A DNA stretch of 64,000 nt from Vesta saturnalis (taxonomy: Eukaryota > Arthropoda > Insecta > Coleoptera > Lampyridae): assembly GCA_036346205.1 (NCBI GenBank), contig JARFJB010001987.1, forward strand, positions 5,942,501-6,006,500, given 5' to 3'. The notes below the pieces were generated by a model that was not told the DNA's origin, ran no database searches, and saw nothing but the letters and a program-made list of their open reading frames with translations. The translations under genes were made by a program, and so were the position numbers. Shown here piece by piece: positions 32,690 to 43,726 of the stretch (position 1 is its first letter; each line of letters starts with the position of its first letter).

Positions 32690-33110
32690 TGCGTATAATG
32701 TCTTCTAACTGTTGCTTAGCCTCAACTAAAGCAACCCCCGATACCCCACTGATAGTATATTCAGCAAGAATGTTGCTTAACCACCTCACACTCTTAGTCT
32801 TCAAGCATTGAGTAAATTTTCAGTCAACGCTTCAAGTGAGTCAATGTTACGTTGCACAGCTTGCATAAGCTGTGTGGATGGTTGTATGAACTTTTCATAG
32901 AAACACACCAGATTGTAAGATTCAAGAAATTCCAATCTATAGCTTATTACATCCTTTAAATTGAATAGTTTGAATAGTTGTAGTTTTCTATCATAACAGT
33001 TTTCAACATTCTCTTATTTCCTTAATCAATTCCCAATTGAATCGGTTGTTGTTAAAAGGAATTAAGTCACATTTTTGCGTATTTGACTTTAATACACGAC
33101 ACGGAAGTTT
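32690..33110 (-). pseudogene. Decayed coding remnant of unknown family
   Basis: On the minus strand a stretch with protein-like composition is visible: FNWELIKEI near 33,030, then an open segment through FLESYNLVCFYEKFIQPSTQ and RNIDSLEALTENLLNA ending at a stop near 32,808. Further broken text runs to about 32,690. I do not recognise the family. The helical, Leu/Glu-rich character could suit a hAT-type transposon interior, but this is a guess. Confidence 0.25.
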
Positions 33111-33430
33111 GAAGATATTCTTTTCGCTTGGTGTAAGAAGGAACCGTCTACCCTTGTGTACTATTTTAAGCGGTAGTTATCGATATTTACTGCTAAAAGG
33201 AACCAACCCACAGAATTCGTTCTTTTTACAAATAAAATGTCTGGCGCATGACATCGTAGCGGAAACCGAACTCGTGAAAGTAATTTTAATAATACATTGT
33301 GCTTTGGCTTGCAATAGTTTGTTTAGATAAAGTGTTTTTGATACCTGTTTAATGAATAATTATTTACCATAAATGACAATATTAATATTAAGCAGCTAAT
33401 AGTGTTAGTTATTACCTACTATGAAATAAA

Positions 33431-35234
33431 ATGAAATTATTGAAGAGGAACCACCCTCAAAGCGTCGTAAAGTAATGCGAAACGATGCCACCTATAAAAG
33501 AAATGTAACAAAAAGAACAAGAGTAAAAGGACTAGAACACAAAAATCACAAAGGCGCTGTTAGTTCTAAAAGCATTGGACAACCAAGCAGGTAAGATCAT
33601 AAAAATATATCAAGAACTTAAATATTATAGCTTGAGTAAATTACTGCAGGTGCCCTATGAAGTGTTTTAACAAGCTTACTGACGAAAAAATTTTAAATTT
33701 GAATAAATTGTACCTGCAAGATTTGAAAGAGAAGACCCGTTGCCCGAAAACTTGAAAGAAACCTCGGTGGAAAGAGCAAATTGAACTCCTATTTCCATTT
33801 TGTACCACTTAATCTGCAGAGGGTAAATGTATGCCTAGCAGCATTTTTAAGCTTGCATGCAGGTACAATGAAACGTGTTAAGAGACTCAAACTATTATTA
33901 GAAACGAACATAACACCTCGTGATAATAGAGGTAAATCTGTGAAATCAAATTGTTTGCCAGAACTTGAAATTCAACGTATTCGTGAACAGATAGCATCAT
34001 TTTCTGTTAAGTACGACCATTATTCTAACCGAGACTTCTATTACTTGGATTTCAGGATAAATGTGAAAATAATGTACGAATTATTTATGGAAAAACATCC
34101 AAATTCTAAAGTAAAATACTCATATTACATAAAATACTTCAACGAGCATTTCACATTACACTTCAGCCGGCCGCAATTTGATACATGTATCACCTGCGAA
34201 TCATTAAATTTAAAGATACAAAGCACCTCATTAGGTGAGGCTACTAGAAAAGCAGCTGAAGCGGAGCTAGCAGTACATAAGAGGAAGGCTAAAAAATCGT
34301 ATAATGTTTTAATCAACAGTACTGAGGAATGCCAAAAACAAGATAGTACTATTACTGGCATCGTCTTTGATTATATGCAGAACGTACATTTGCCAAAAGT
34401 ACCTATACAAGACCTCTTGTATGCAGTACAAATCAATGTTAATGTTTGTTGCATACACAACCTTGGACCTGATAAATCGTTTTATTATATATATCATGAA
34501 GGTCAGGCTAACAAAGGCCCTGATAAGGTGTGCTCCTTTCCACTTGACCACATCAATAACGTTGTAAACCCAAAATCAAAAGAAATACGATTATTCTGTG
34601 ACAACTGCCCAGGGCTGAATAAGAATCACCCACTCATCAGAATGTGTATGGCTCTTGTAGAGACAAAGCGGTTTGATAAAATTCTACATTACTATCCATT
34701 ACGAGGACACTCCTTCCTTTCTTGTGACCGAGATTTTGGAGTTATAAAGCGCAAATTACGGAAGTTTGATAGAATTTTTTCTGTGCATGAGTACACGGTA
34801 ATAATAATACAAGCAAGTACGAAACGAAAGTTCACAAATGAAGAAAGTCAACACAGAAGTGATTTTGAATTTTAAAGACTGGTGGTCAACTTATTATAAA
34901 AAAAATTTGTTGTATGGAATCCAAATCCGATAAGAAAACCAATAAAGTTGATTTCACAAGTTCCAAGTTTCATTATTTTAAGCATGATTGAAAGACACCA
35001 GGAATCGTTAAACCATCTGAATTTATAAACAATATTTTTATGGTGAACACGTTTGTTTTGAATAATCCGAAGAAGAAACCAAATATTATAGAAATGCCTT
35101 CAACAAAAGCCTATGCAGAAGACCGAGTGCCGATTTTACCTTACCAAAATTTAGTGACCTATGTGCCAGAAGAGTATCTAGATTTTTATTATAATATAAT
35201 AATCACATGGCCAACTAAACCTGTGCCTACATAA
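33431..35234 (+). pseudogene. Broken copy of an arthropod protein family with RNase H-like DDE-type motifs
   Basis: Exon 1 contains EEEPPSKRRKV and KGAVSSKSIGQPSR and ends at a donor, AG/GTAAGA (about 33,590). The acceptor CTGCAG (about 33,648) joins CPMKCFNKLTDEKI in frame. A frameshift near 33,755 leads into the main open frame, which stays open to 34,875 (the 33,781 start is only a TTG). It carries CITCESLNLKI, FDYMQNVHLP, CCIHNLGPDKSFYYIYHEGQ, FCDNCPGLNKNH and GHSFLSCDRDFGVIKRKLRK. After a stop the C-terminus resumes at 35,040-35,234 (AYAEDRVPI; YVPEEYLDFYYNI). I recall this family as multi-copy in insects and usually annotated only as uncharacterised. The spaced aspartates (FDY, FCDN, CDRD) suggest a transposase-like RNase H fold; that is inference. 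Confidence 0.65.
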
Positions 35235-35579
35235 ATAATAAATGTGACTCTGTGACTACTGTATTCACAAAAAGTAAACTACTTTTGTTAAAAAAAAAAG
35301 ATTTGCCTCCTTCGTTGTTAAAAGGACATAAGTCCAATTTTTTCTTTCGCATTTAAAATAATAAAGCCATGTGATTTTCTTTTGTTTTTTTTGTTTTATC
35401 CAACATTCTGAGCATAAAGGAAAATATACAAAAGCTCAACATTTACATTTTAAACTAACTTTCCTTTTAAAACTGTTTTTGTTGATTGCCTCAAAACTCT
35501 TAAAAGTGACAGTACCTTTTAACAATAAGCGATTCAATTGTAATAAATACCAAGATTACTAGATAGAGATTCATAATGC

Positions 35580-36170
35580 TGATCATAGATTATGTCTTCT
35601 TCTTCGTTTACATTTGACCAATCAATTTTGATATTATTCTCTTGGGATCGGAAAAATTGTTATTCTACAGATGAATACCATCGAAGAAGTTCATTCGACT
35701 CCTTCATTTATAATACCACATTATTACTTTGATCGCAGTTGCCACACCCCAAACGCACTGCTGGTGCAAGGTTGAAGTGTGTACTGTATCCAATAATTAA
35801 TTGTCCAAATAATACATTTCACCGCAGAGTATGCATGAATCATCTTCACCTACTTCGTGCAGCATCTACACGATGAGCACCAGTATTCTTGGTGTGACAT
35901 GTGGTGAATTGCCACCTATCTATCCATATGTGTATGGTGGTCAATAACTCGGTAGTCGCTTGGCTGCAATCCCTTGTAGCAGTCATAGCATAAGTACGTA
36001 TGACCAGCAAGATGATAACGAGTGTTAATTACCCATGAAGGCATGATGGTAGAAGTAGCGAATTCGTTTATCCAGATTGGAAAACCATTCAGTATTCCAC
36101 TGCACACTTCATATGTATTCTTTAGCGCTTCTAATGTCGTAAATGGTTGTAATAAGTACAATCGATTAAG
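35580..36170 (-). pseudogene. Decayed cysteine-rich coding remnant, unknown
   Basis: The minus strand has an open stretch at 36,161-35,916 (EVCSGILNGFPIWINEF, HLAGHTYLCYDCYKGLQP, VIDHHTHMD). Broken text follows with CSSCRCC- and SCILCGEM-like pairs, suggesting CxxC zinc-binding sites. Stops interrupt it. I do not recognise it. It lies downstream of, and opposite to, the broken family copy at 33,431-35,234; any link is speculative. Confidence 0.3.
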
Positions 36171-36315
36171 TATTCATTGTGCTTGTTGATACACTTCATC
36201 CTCATCTAGAAATGATGATGACCGGCCAATGTTACGAGAAGAAGAAGAATAATCTTCATCTTGTTTCTTTTTACTACTACCATGACTATTTTGGAACACC
36301 AACTGCAGAAATTAC

Positions 36316-36318
<3 letters not shown>

Positions 36319-36375
<57 letters not shown>
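36319..36375. repeat. (TA)n microsatellite
   Basis: About 57 bp of pure AT dinucleotide. Confidence 0.95.
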
Positions 36376-36376
<1 letters not shown>

Positions 36377-36887
36377 GATTAAGCACTATGTAGTTAAAGC
36401 AGTGGGCGGGACACTATTAAAAACATAATGTTATGTTTGTTGCTTTTCCAGCTGCACCCAAACTACTTGGGAACACATCCTTCGTATTTAGCAGCGTTTT
36501 AAATTTCTCCATTCGAGTTTCTTGTTTGTAATCCTCATAAAAGCGTTGAGGTAATACTCATTTAGAATCGTCCGTTTCCATCACTATACGTTTACCGTAC
36601 TTAGTACTAAGTACTGCTACATTTTACCTTATACTTTTCGATAGCTCGAGGTAAACACATTGTTAGAGAGTTTGCAAGGTGCTTTGGTTTAACACTGCTA
36701 ACTTCATATTTTCTAACTGACCGAGCTCAAGACACAGCTCGCTGCGGTTTATATAAGTTGAAAGACTTTTAGATTTCTAAGAATTGTAATATGATACACA
36801 TACAAGCTTTAGAATTTTCAACCTTGAGTCAACCACGTAGAGCAGTGGATCTGAACCGCATTCTCTCACAGCACTCGCTTTCTCTCT

Positions 36888-36891
<4 letters not shown>
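36376..36891. other. Unassigned interval
   Basis: No gene recognised. A fragment near 36,770 ('tagatttctaagaattgtaa') matches the dispersed repeat of 1-1,000. Confidence 0.4.
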
Positions 36892-36972
<81 letters not shown>

Positions 36973-36978
36973 GAAAGT
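36892..36978. repeat. (AT)n followed by (GA)n
   Basis: About 65 bp of AT dinucleotide, then 'atagagagagagagagaaag'. A short CT-rich tract lies just to the left (36,860-36,888). Confidence 0.95.
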
Positions 36979-38770
36979 GTTAATGTATATACCGATAACT
37001 GTTAAAAGTGAAAATGGTTAAGTGTTAAATAAAATTTTCATTTTAAAATGTAATTAAACCTTTTAATTTTCATATAACAAGATATTGCATTTAAAATTTG
37101 TTTTAGACTTTGAAACAAATTATTTTAATTATGTTTCACTTTTCATTAACTAAAGCCAAACACTAAGAAATTCACTTTATCCATTTTATTGATGTACGCA
37201 TTATCACGAGTTTCTAATAATGAATGAACATATCAAATTATACAAAATATGTAACTTAACAACAGAGAACACGTAAAAATTATAACAAAAAAATTATACT
37301 TTCATACTTTTAATATACGGTTTGACCTGAGGAAATAACGCTTACGTATTTATGATAAAGCGCTAAAGACTGTCTCTGTTCGTACCTGCGTAAAGTACTT
37401 CCAAAGAGGAAGCAAAATGATCGCTCATTATCCTGTAATTCTTGATGCAGTTCTTGTGTCTTGAAAATTTGGTAATTTGCTACTTCCGAAAATCAATCGA
37501 TTTTAAAAACGTGAAAGCTTTTACAAATTGTGTATGTTTGTATGAGTGCGTAAATAAGAAAAAAAAGCGGTTTGTTTATAATTTGCATGTAAGTTTAATG
37601 GACCATTTTCATATTTTTTAGTAAAACAATAAATGTAATAGATAAAGTGCCACTTGTAAATTGCAATCACGTTTTCAAAAATTTTAATTCCGATTGGGGA
37701 GTATGGGCAAATTCAAACATTTACGAGATATTTTGTTTTAGGACTTATCTAAATCCCTTCCCCACAGCCCCGCCTCGCCCTGACTTGTAGCACGTCCTTA
37801 TTGCCTCGTGTTGTATTTGTATCTCTTTTTATTTACTAGCACGTATGTCTTTTCACATTTTTTCTTCATTTATTACACTTACACATTTATTTTTCTATTC
37901 AGCACATATTATTGCCATGCACTTGTGCAATACAAATTAAACAATTGCGTAACATTACATAACATTGTTTTTATTTTAAACTCTTTCTACTTAGAATGCA
38001 TTTCAAAGTTACAATCTTTTGTTTTTTTCATTACATTCGTTATTACCTAGAAGTACAAAACATGTTGGAATGATTCATTTATTTTGGAAAGCATCTTTCA
38101 TTAAATTTACAGTTCACTTTTTTTTTAACAAAATTTTTATTTTACCTTCCCTTTATATTTTCTTCCAAACGTACAATTTATTACGTACGTTATCTATCAG
38201 TAGTACAGATTGCAATTACGCATTACTGCTTCATTATTCTGATGTCTTGCTATGCATTTCGAACAACTCGAAATCTACTTTAATTTTTTAATTCTCTTTA
38301 TTTTGTAATCTAGCCTATTCTTTCTAATTAATTATTTATATTACCACTTCATTTTCGCTAAATTTGTACTTCACCGTTCCTCCGTTACACAATTGCGTAT
38401 TATACATAGCATTTATTTTATTTTAAACTCATTCTACATAGAATACATTTCAAACTTACAAGATTTTGTTTTTTTTTTTACAAAATTTATTCATTAGGAC
38501 ATATAAATATAAGACGTGTTAAAATGTTTTTTTTATTTTTGAACTCGAAGCTGTTTCATTTTTCTATTTATTTCATACAGCTCTAAATTTAGTTATAATT
38601 CTTTTATTTTCTTTATTAATTCCTCCAGCCTCTTTTTTCTCTCGTCAATACTTGATACCTTTTCTTTACTTTCTCTTCTTATCAGGCGTACTACTTTCGT
38701 TATTTCTGCTAATAAAAAATTAACTGATCATGCACACCCAAAAAAGCCTTTTATTATAAATCTGCATCCT
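36979..38770. other. Unassigned interval with an internal tandem duplication
   Basis: No gene recognised. About 37,944-38,080 ('caattgcgta...ttttaaactctttctac...gaatgcatttcaaa') recurs at about 38,391-38,530, diverged, at an offset of about 447 bp. Hydrophobic Phe/Tyr-rich open frames at 37,808-38,291 are probably products of T-rich sequence. Confidence 0.45.
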
Positions 38771-38869
38771 TGAAACCACTAATCTCGACAGAAGTCATGT
38801 TTCCATGAACTTATTCTATTTTTATATATTTCTGAGAAATGTAATACATTACATTTACTGGTCAATAAT

Positions 38870-39480
38870 CTTTCATATGAAAATGTAAACTTTCACCATT
38901 ATCTGTAACATTAGCTATAAAAGGAAGAAAAGCAGTACCAACATTAAGAACTGGTTTTTCCTTAAAGTTATGTTTAGAAGGTGTAACAACATTACTAATA
39001 TCTCTAAGTGAATATCCATTATCTTGTAAGATTTGCTTAAATATTTATATCCATCCTTCAAAAAATTCAGGGTCACAAATTCGTTTTGCTCGATCTATTA
39101 AAGATTTAATTACACCAATGTTGGACGTGGATGGTGGTTGGATAATTTATGAAGGTATCTATAAATGTGTGTCGGTTTTCTGTAAACCTTAAAGGATAGT
39201 GAATTATTATTTTTAGATATTAATATGTCAAGAAATGGTAAACTTCCATTAGTTTATTTTTCCATGGCAAACTAAATACTAGGATGTATACCATTTATAA
39301 TTTGATTTGTCATCTTTAAGACAGTTTAACAATATTTAATTTTTAATGACCTAGTTATTCTTAACTAAAATTTAATTCATAGTTGGTTTTATACGTTTTT
39401 CAAACTGTTATATTAATAGCAGGCTGATGTTTATGTTTCAATATTTCAACTTGGACAAAATTGTTTTCAACACATTTAAC
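38870..39480 (-). mobile_element. Penelope-like element, C-terminal RT fragment
   Basis: On the minus strand from about 39,340 the text reads NQIINGIHPSI, NGSLPFLDILISK, FKVYRKPTHIYRYLH, then after a one-base shift IGVIKSLIDRAKRICDPEFF, and finally GTAFLPFIANV. PFLDxLI, YRKPTHTxRYLH and SLIDRAxxIC are hallmarks of Penelope-like reverse transcriptases downstream of the catalytic palm. Several stops and at least one frameshift are present. No GIY-YIG endonuclease is visible: the coding part breaks off into repeat sequence ('aatggtgaaagtttacattttcat') also found at 4,950. Upstream, 39,300-39,470 matches 4,590-4,770 inverted. Confidence 0.8.
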
Positions 39481-39494
39481 AATTTTAATAGATA

Positions 39495-39540
39495 TTACTA
39501 CTGACGAAGATAACTGTAAGTGTTATCGAAACGTTTAGAT
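39495..39540 (+). ncRNA. Hammerhead ribozyme-like motif beside the Penelope-like RT
   Basis: Core CTGACGA at 39,501-39,507, stem II GATAAC (39,509-39,514) with GTTATC (39,522-39,527) around a 7-nt loop, then GAAAC (39,528-39,532) and GTTT. One unpaired A (39,508) lies between core and stem. Stem III would be just ACGT, so cleavage would probably need a dimer, as proposed for Penelope-like hammerheads. It lies immediately upstream of the RT fragment and on the opposite strand. The same opposite-strand arrangement is seen at 4,530-4,770. Confidence 0.55.
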
Positions 39541-39544
39541 TGTA

Positions 39545-40569
39545 TAACTTGAAGTACACCACTAAAAAACATAAAAAAGGTAAGTATTTTAATAATCTTT
39601 GATCTTGAACACTCTCTTTTTTTATTTCTAAGAATTGTAATGATGACCTTGAAATTAACTATTCTCAGATTTAAATTTTGACGTTGACATTTTGACCTTG
39701 AAGAACTCCAACAGCCTTGCTTTCTTGTCACTAGGTGGGAGTGAACTTGAACTGAGCCACAACCGGCCCTTAATCACTACTCGACGCCATTTTGTATTTA
39801 ATTGCAACGTCACAATTAAAAGGAGTGGGGGTAGTCACTTGACCGGAGGCCATTTTGTTTTTAGCTATGGGTCACAATTAACTTGTACCGTCATTTTGAA
39901 AATCAAGTAATCAAAAATTAATCAAAGCAATTTAATAAACTTCAATCAAAGAAATCTCAATCAAATCTATTAAGAAGCTGAGATAACAACTTTTTATAAC
40001 CTTCAGGTAACGATTCTTCCAATGTATATACCTAACTACTATGAGCGACCGCTTACTTTGTAGATAAGGCTAATCGACGCTCTCCCTAAACGTGAGGACA
40101 CCGTCGTGGGAAAACGCTCCATCAGCAGCAAACCAATATCAATCAAATCAATCAATAAAATCAATCAAACCGTAACTCGTTATTCGGTCTTCCATCTTCT
40201 CAGATCTTCGCCCCTTACCGGCCATTGTCAGGAAAACCTGAAGTTTGAAATAGTATTCAAATGAAGCCCGCGTGCTATCTCATAAGACAACTATAGGCCT
40301 CCGTAACTTGTTCTCAGGTCTTTGCCCCTCGTCGGTCCCGCTGATTGCTTGTGATGCCATCTAGTCGTGTATCTTTAAAAATAACGAATGTTTTCTGTAA
40401 TAGAGGTTGATTTTAGCTCCAGCTAGTAGTACATTTTAAAAGTAATTTAACTGTTATGGTCGGGAACTTGAAATAGTATTCTAATAAGTGGCCAGCGCAC
40501 AATCTCATTACTCAATCAATCAAACCAACCAATCAACCAAAACAAAATTCAAGTGTAAGATACTAATTT
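39545..40569. repeat. Repeat-rich non-coding interval
   Basis: It holds TGACCTTGA motifs (39,645 and 39,690), a short internal duplication around 'ccattttgt...gtcacaatta' (39,787-39,880), and small AATCAATC clusters at 40,130-40,175 and 40,505-40,545. No gene recognised. Confidence 0.5.
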
Positions 40570-41045
40570 GAAACTAGTCTCTGTCTAAACGACCTTATAT
40601 ACAAGCCTAAGATACCTGTTTGATTTAGGACAGCTTACAAAAACTTAAATCAAGAATAGTTGTTTGACTTAACTTACAGCTTGCAAAAACCAACTTTCAA
40701 TTATAAAATACCGACTTGATTTAAACCACATCTTGCAAAAACCAACTTTCAATTCAAAAACGCCGGTTAGGTTTAACTTACAGCTTGCAAAAGCCAACTT
40801 TCAGATCTAAAATACCGGCTTGATTTAAGTTACCGCTTGCAAAAACCATTTTCAGTTTTAAAACACCGTCTTGGTTTAAGATACAGCTTGCAAAAACCAA
40901 CCTGCAATTCAAAAATAACGGTTTGGTTTAACTTACACTTTGCAAAGACCAACTTTCAATTCAAAAATATCGGTTTGGCTTTACTTACAGCTTGCGAAAA
41001 CCAACTTTCAATTCAAAAATACCGGTTTGATTTAACTACGTCTTA
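40570..41045. repeat. 52-bp minisatellite, about nine copies
   Basis: The unit 'cagcttgcaaaaaccaactt...taccggtttgatttaactta' repeats with starts near 40,677, 40,729, 40,781, 40,833, 40,885, 40,937 and 40,989, and more diverged copies before these. Spacing is constant at 52 bp. A 69-codon open frame at 40,837-41,046 is a translation of the repeat. Confidence 0.9.
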
Positions 41046-41200
41046 GAAATTTTGGCAGACACTTTTGAAACGCTATGTATATTTATAACCAAACTTGAAA
41101 TCAGGCCTCTATATTATTTTACATACTGGGGACTGTCTTATCGGAAATACCTGTGTCAAAACGGGACTTAGATTTATAAACAAGCTTGAACACACTAAGT
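41046..41200. other. Unassigned flank of the minisatellite
   Basis: Nothing recognised. Confidence 0.4.
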
Positions 41201-42403
41201 CATTATTGAAAATGGACAGATGCCTGGGGGCAAATATACAAGTTGACTTTCATTTCCAATTATAACACACTTCAGCTTTTACATGACATTCGTTTTTGAA
41301 ATTAATTGAATTTATATGTACTAGAAACCTTAAATTGTTTTAATAGCAAAGAATGTAAACAGCCTAACTGTATTTCAAGGACCTTCCACCTTTATTGTAA
41401 TTATCTAATTAAACAAGTTGATTTTCATTTCCAATTTTGATAATTTACTTCATCCTTTATTTTAAGTAATGTCAGGTCAGCGTGATTCCAAAAACCCCCG
41501 ATGTTTATTTAATTAGTCAGCCTTTATTCGCAACTTCAATGATTACTGATTTTGCAGTTCGATTAATTAAAATGCCTTTGGGGTGTATCGTCGTAATGAT
41601 TAAAACGTTTAACGCATAAAGCTCTAGCAAGTTCATTTTGTTGGTTTGCTTTAGTTATCAATTCCTACTGATTAATTTAACATCTGATTAATGATCATCA
41701 ATCTCAATCAAATCAATCAATCAGATCAATCTCAATCTAATCAATACATCAAATCAAACAATCGGATCAATTTAAATTATATCAAGCTCAATCATATCAA
41801 TCAAATTAATCTCAAGCAATCCAATCAATCAAATTAATCTGAAACAAATCAATCTCAATCAGATTAATGTCAATCAAATCAATCAAATTGATTTCAAATC
41901 AAGCAATCTCAAGCAAATCAAGCTCAATCAGATCAATCAGGCAAATCAATCAAACAATTAAATCAATCAATCAGATCAGTCTCAATCAGGCCAAGCTGAA
42001 TAATATCAATCTATTAGATCAACCTCAATCAAATCAATCTCGTTCAAGTTATACCACCATAACAAACAAGGGGGCCCCTACAAGGGAACGCATACTCGAC
42101 AAGGGGGCGAAGGGCCAATAACAAGTTTCGGGGTCCTATATCTGCCCTATAAGGTAGCCTTCGGCATTGCTGTTAATATACGAACAATTTTAGGTTAGGT
42201 CAATAGATATACAATATTTGATTAGATTAACAAACGCGCGGTTTTGGGTTAAGGCGCGCATTCTTTGCTACTAAAACAATTTAAGGTTTCTAGTTGTGTA
42301 CAATCTTTTAAAAGTGTTGGACGTAACGATTATCAAAATTGGAAAAGAAAGTCAACTTGTTTATTAACCTCCAGGCATTTGTCCATTTTCAATAACGCCG
42401 TTG
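41201..42403. mobile_element. Fold-back structure around an AATCAATC array
   Basis: The arm 41,201-41,356 ('cattattgaaaatggacag...aaccttaaattgtttta') is inverted at 42,261-42,403 ('aaaacaatttaaggtttcta...gtccattttcaataac'). About 900 bp lie between, including the AATCAATC array. No coding sequence and no defined target duplication were found, so the class is uncertain; a non-autonomous inverted-repeat transposon is likely. Confidence 0.5.
41695..42045. repeat. AATCAATC/AATCTCAATC degenerate array
   Basis: About 350 bp of irregular 'caatcaaatcaatctcaatc' units. The same motif appears inverted at 11,760-11,820 and in short clusters at 40,130 and 40,505. An open frame of Ser/Ile/Asn residues across it is an artefact. 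Confidence 0.9.
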
Positions 42404-43389
42404 GTATTTAGTTTCTTTATCATTCTGTGTTTATAATTTATAATCAATTCTAATATTTTGTACGCAGTCTACATTAGGTGGAGTTAGGTTCATGTCAAAT
42501 CGTAATTATACGTTTGTACGTGTATTAATACACTCTTATCTGTAATGATGCCTGTAATCATTTTCTGTCATAATACGTAAATAACAATTTTAGTTAATAC
42601 GTTTAGAGTAACAAATCATCTAGCGTAACATATTTACAAACAACCACACAAATTCAAAACTTCAACTCAGGTAATGATAACCAAAAATTGGCATGTTATA
42701 GTTTAAATTACAATAAATGGCCCTTATTTATTTTGTAGTGTCCCCCAGGTACTTTATCTTAGAAAAGTGCAATTTGAACTGATTCGCAATAATGGAAATC
42801 TAAGAAATCGCTAAGTGATTTATCTTGACTTTAAGGACAACAATGTTGCTATTACTCAAATTAATTGCTTGCCTTACATTGACTTTCCTGGCAATAATTA
42901 AAACATTAGAATTTATTTACAAGTCTGATATTTAATTACTCGCAAACCTGGATAAGATTAAGTGTTGTATCATGTGGGGCAGGTAAATAATCAAACTACT
43001 CAAATTAAAGTTAACGAGCTTTGTGCAATGATAGTTCAACTCGTTTGTGTACATTAATAAATTAAATAACACAAAAAACAATGAAAGGGTTAAATATATA
43101 ACAAAACACTATTAAATCAGGTTAAAGTGCGTACAAAATTATAACATTAAGAGAAAAATGAATAATATGCAGTTTGGCTACACATAAATACAAAAAAAAA
43201 TCTAATCACCCCTACAACTGTGTCATAAATAGATCAGAATAAAAGTTGTAACACTAAACATGTGGATCTATATAACAAATCATGCCGGTCTTTAAGTAAA
43301 TAATCAAATAAACATTAAGGTAAATTTCAGTACATATAAAATATAACAACAGTAAAATTGCACAGGTGATAATAAGGTAAATGAATGAA
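42404..43389. other. Unassigned AT-rich interval
   Basis: No gene, RNA or repeat recognised. Confidence 0.4.
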
Positions 43390-43726
43390 TGTGAATGGGA
43401 TACTTTTGCAAGGCAATGTTTGATTTTTAATAAGTTACCTAGGCTTGCAGAATTGTGTGCTGCGAGCTTTAATTACATTAAAAATGCCTACTTACACATG
43501 AATATATTCCCCTTAGTTGAAGACTTTACCACCAACAAGACGAGTTAAGATACGCGGTTTAAAACTCGGCGCCGCGGCGATTAATTGTAGATTAATTTTT
43601 AAAAAAACTTACATTTAGACCTACACAAAAAGGAAAGAACGAATTGACGTTTTAGTTTTTTTAAAAGGTACACGACAAAATATTTATAGATGAAACGGTT
43701 TACAATGGGAGTTTCTAATTAAAACT
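43390..43726. repeat. 335-bp direct repeat, left copy
   Basis: From 'gtgaatgggatacttttgc' to 'tttctaattaaaac', repeated at 45,612-45,940 with a few percent difference. It contains the GC-rich tract 'ctcggcgccgcggcgatt'. Confidence 0.9.

Noticed and set aside
40560..41045. CRISPR-like regular spacing in the 52-bp array
   Set aside because: The whole unit repeats with no unique spacers, and the context is eukaryotic. It is a minisatellite.
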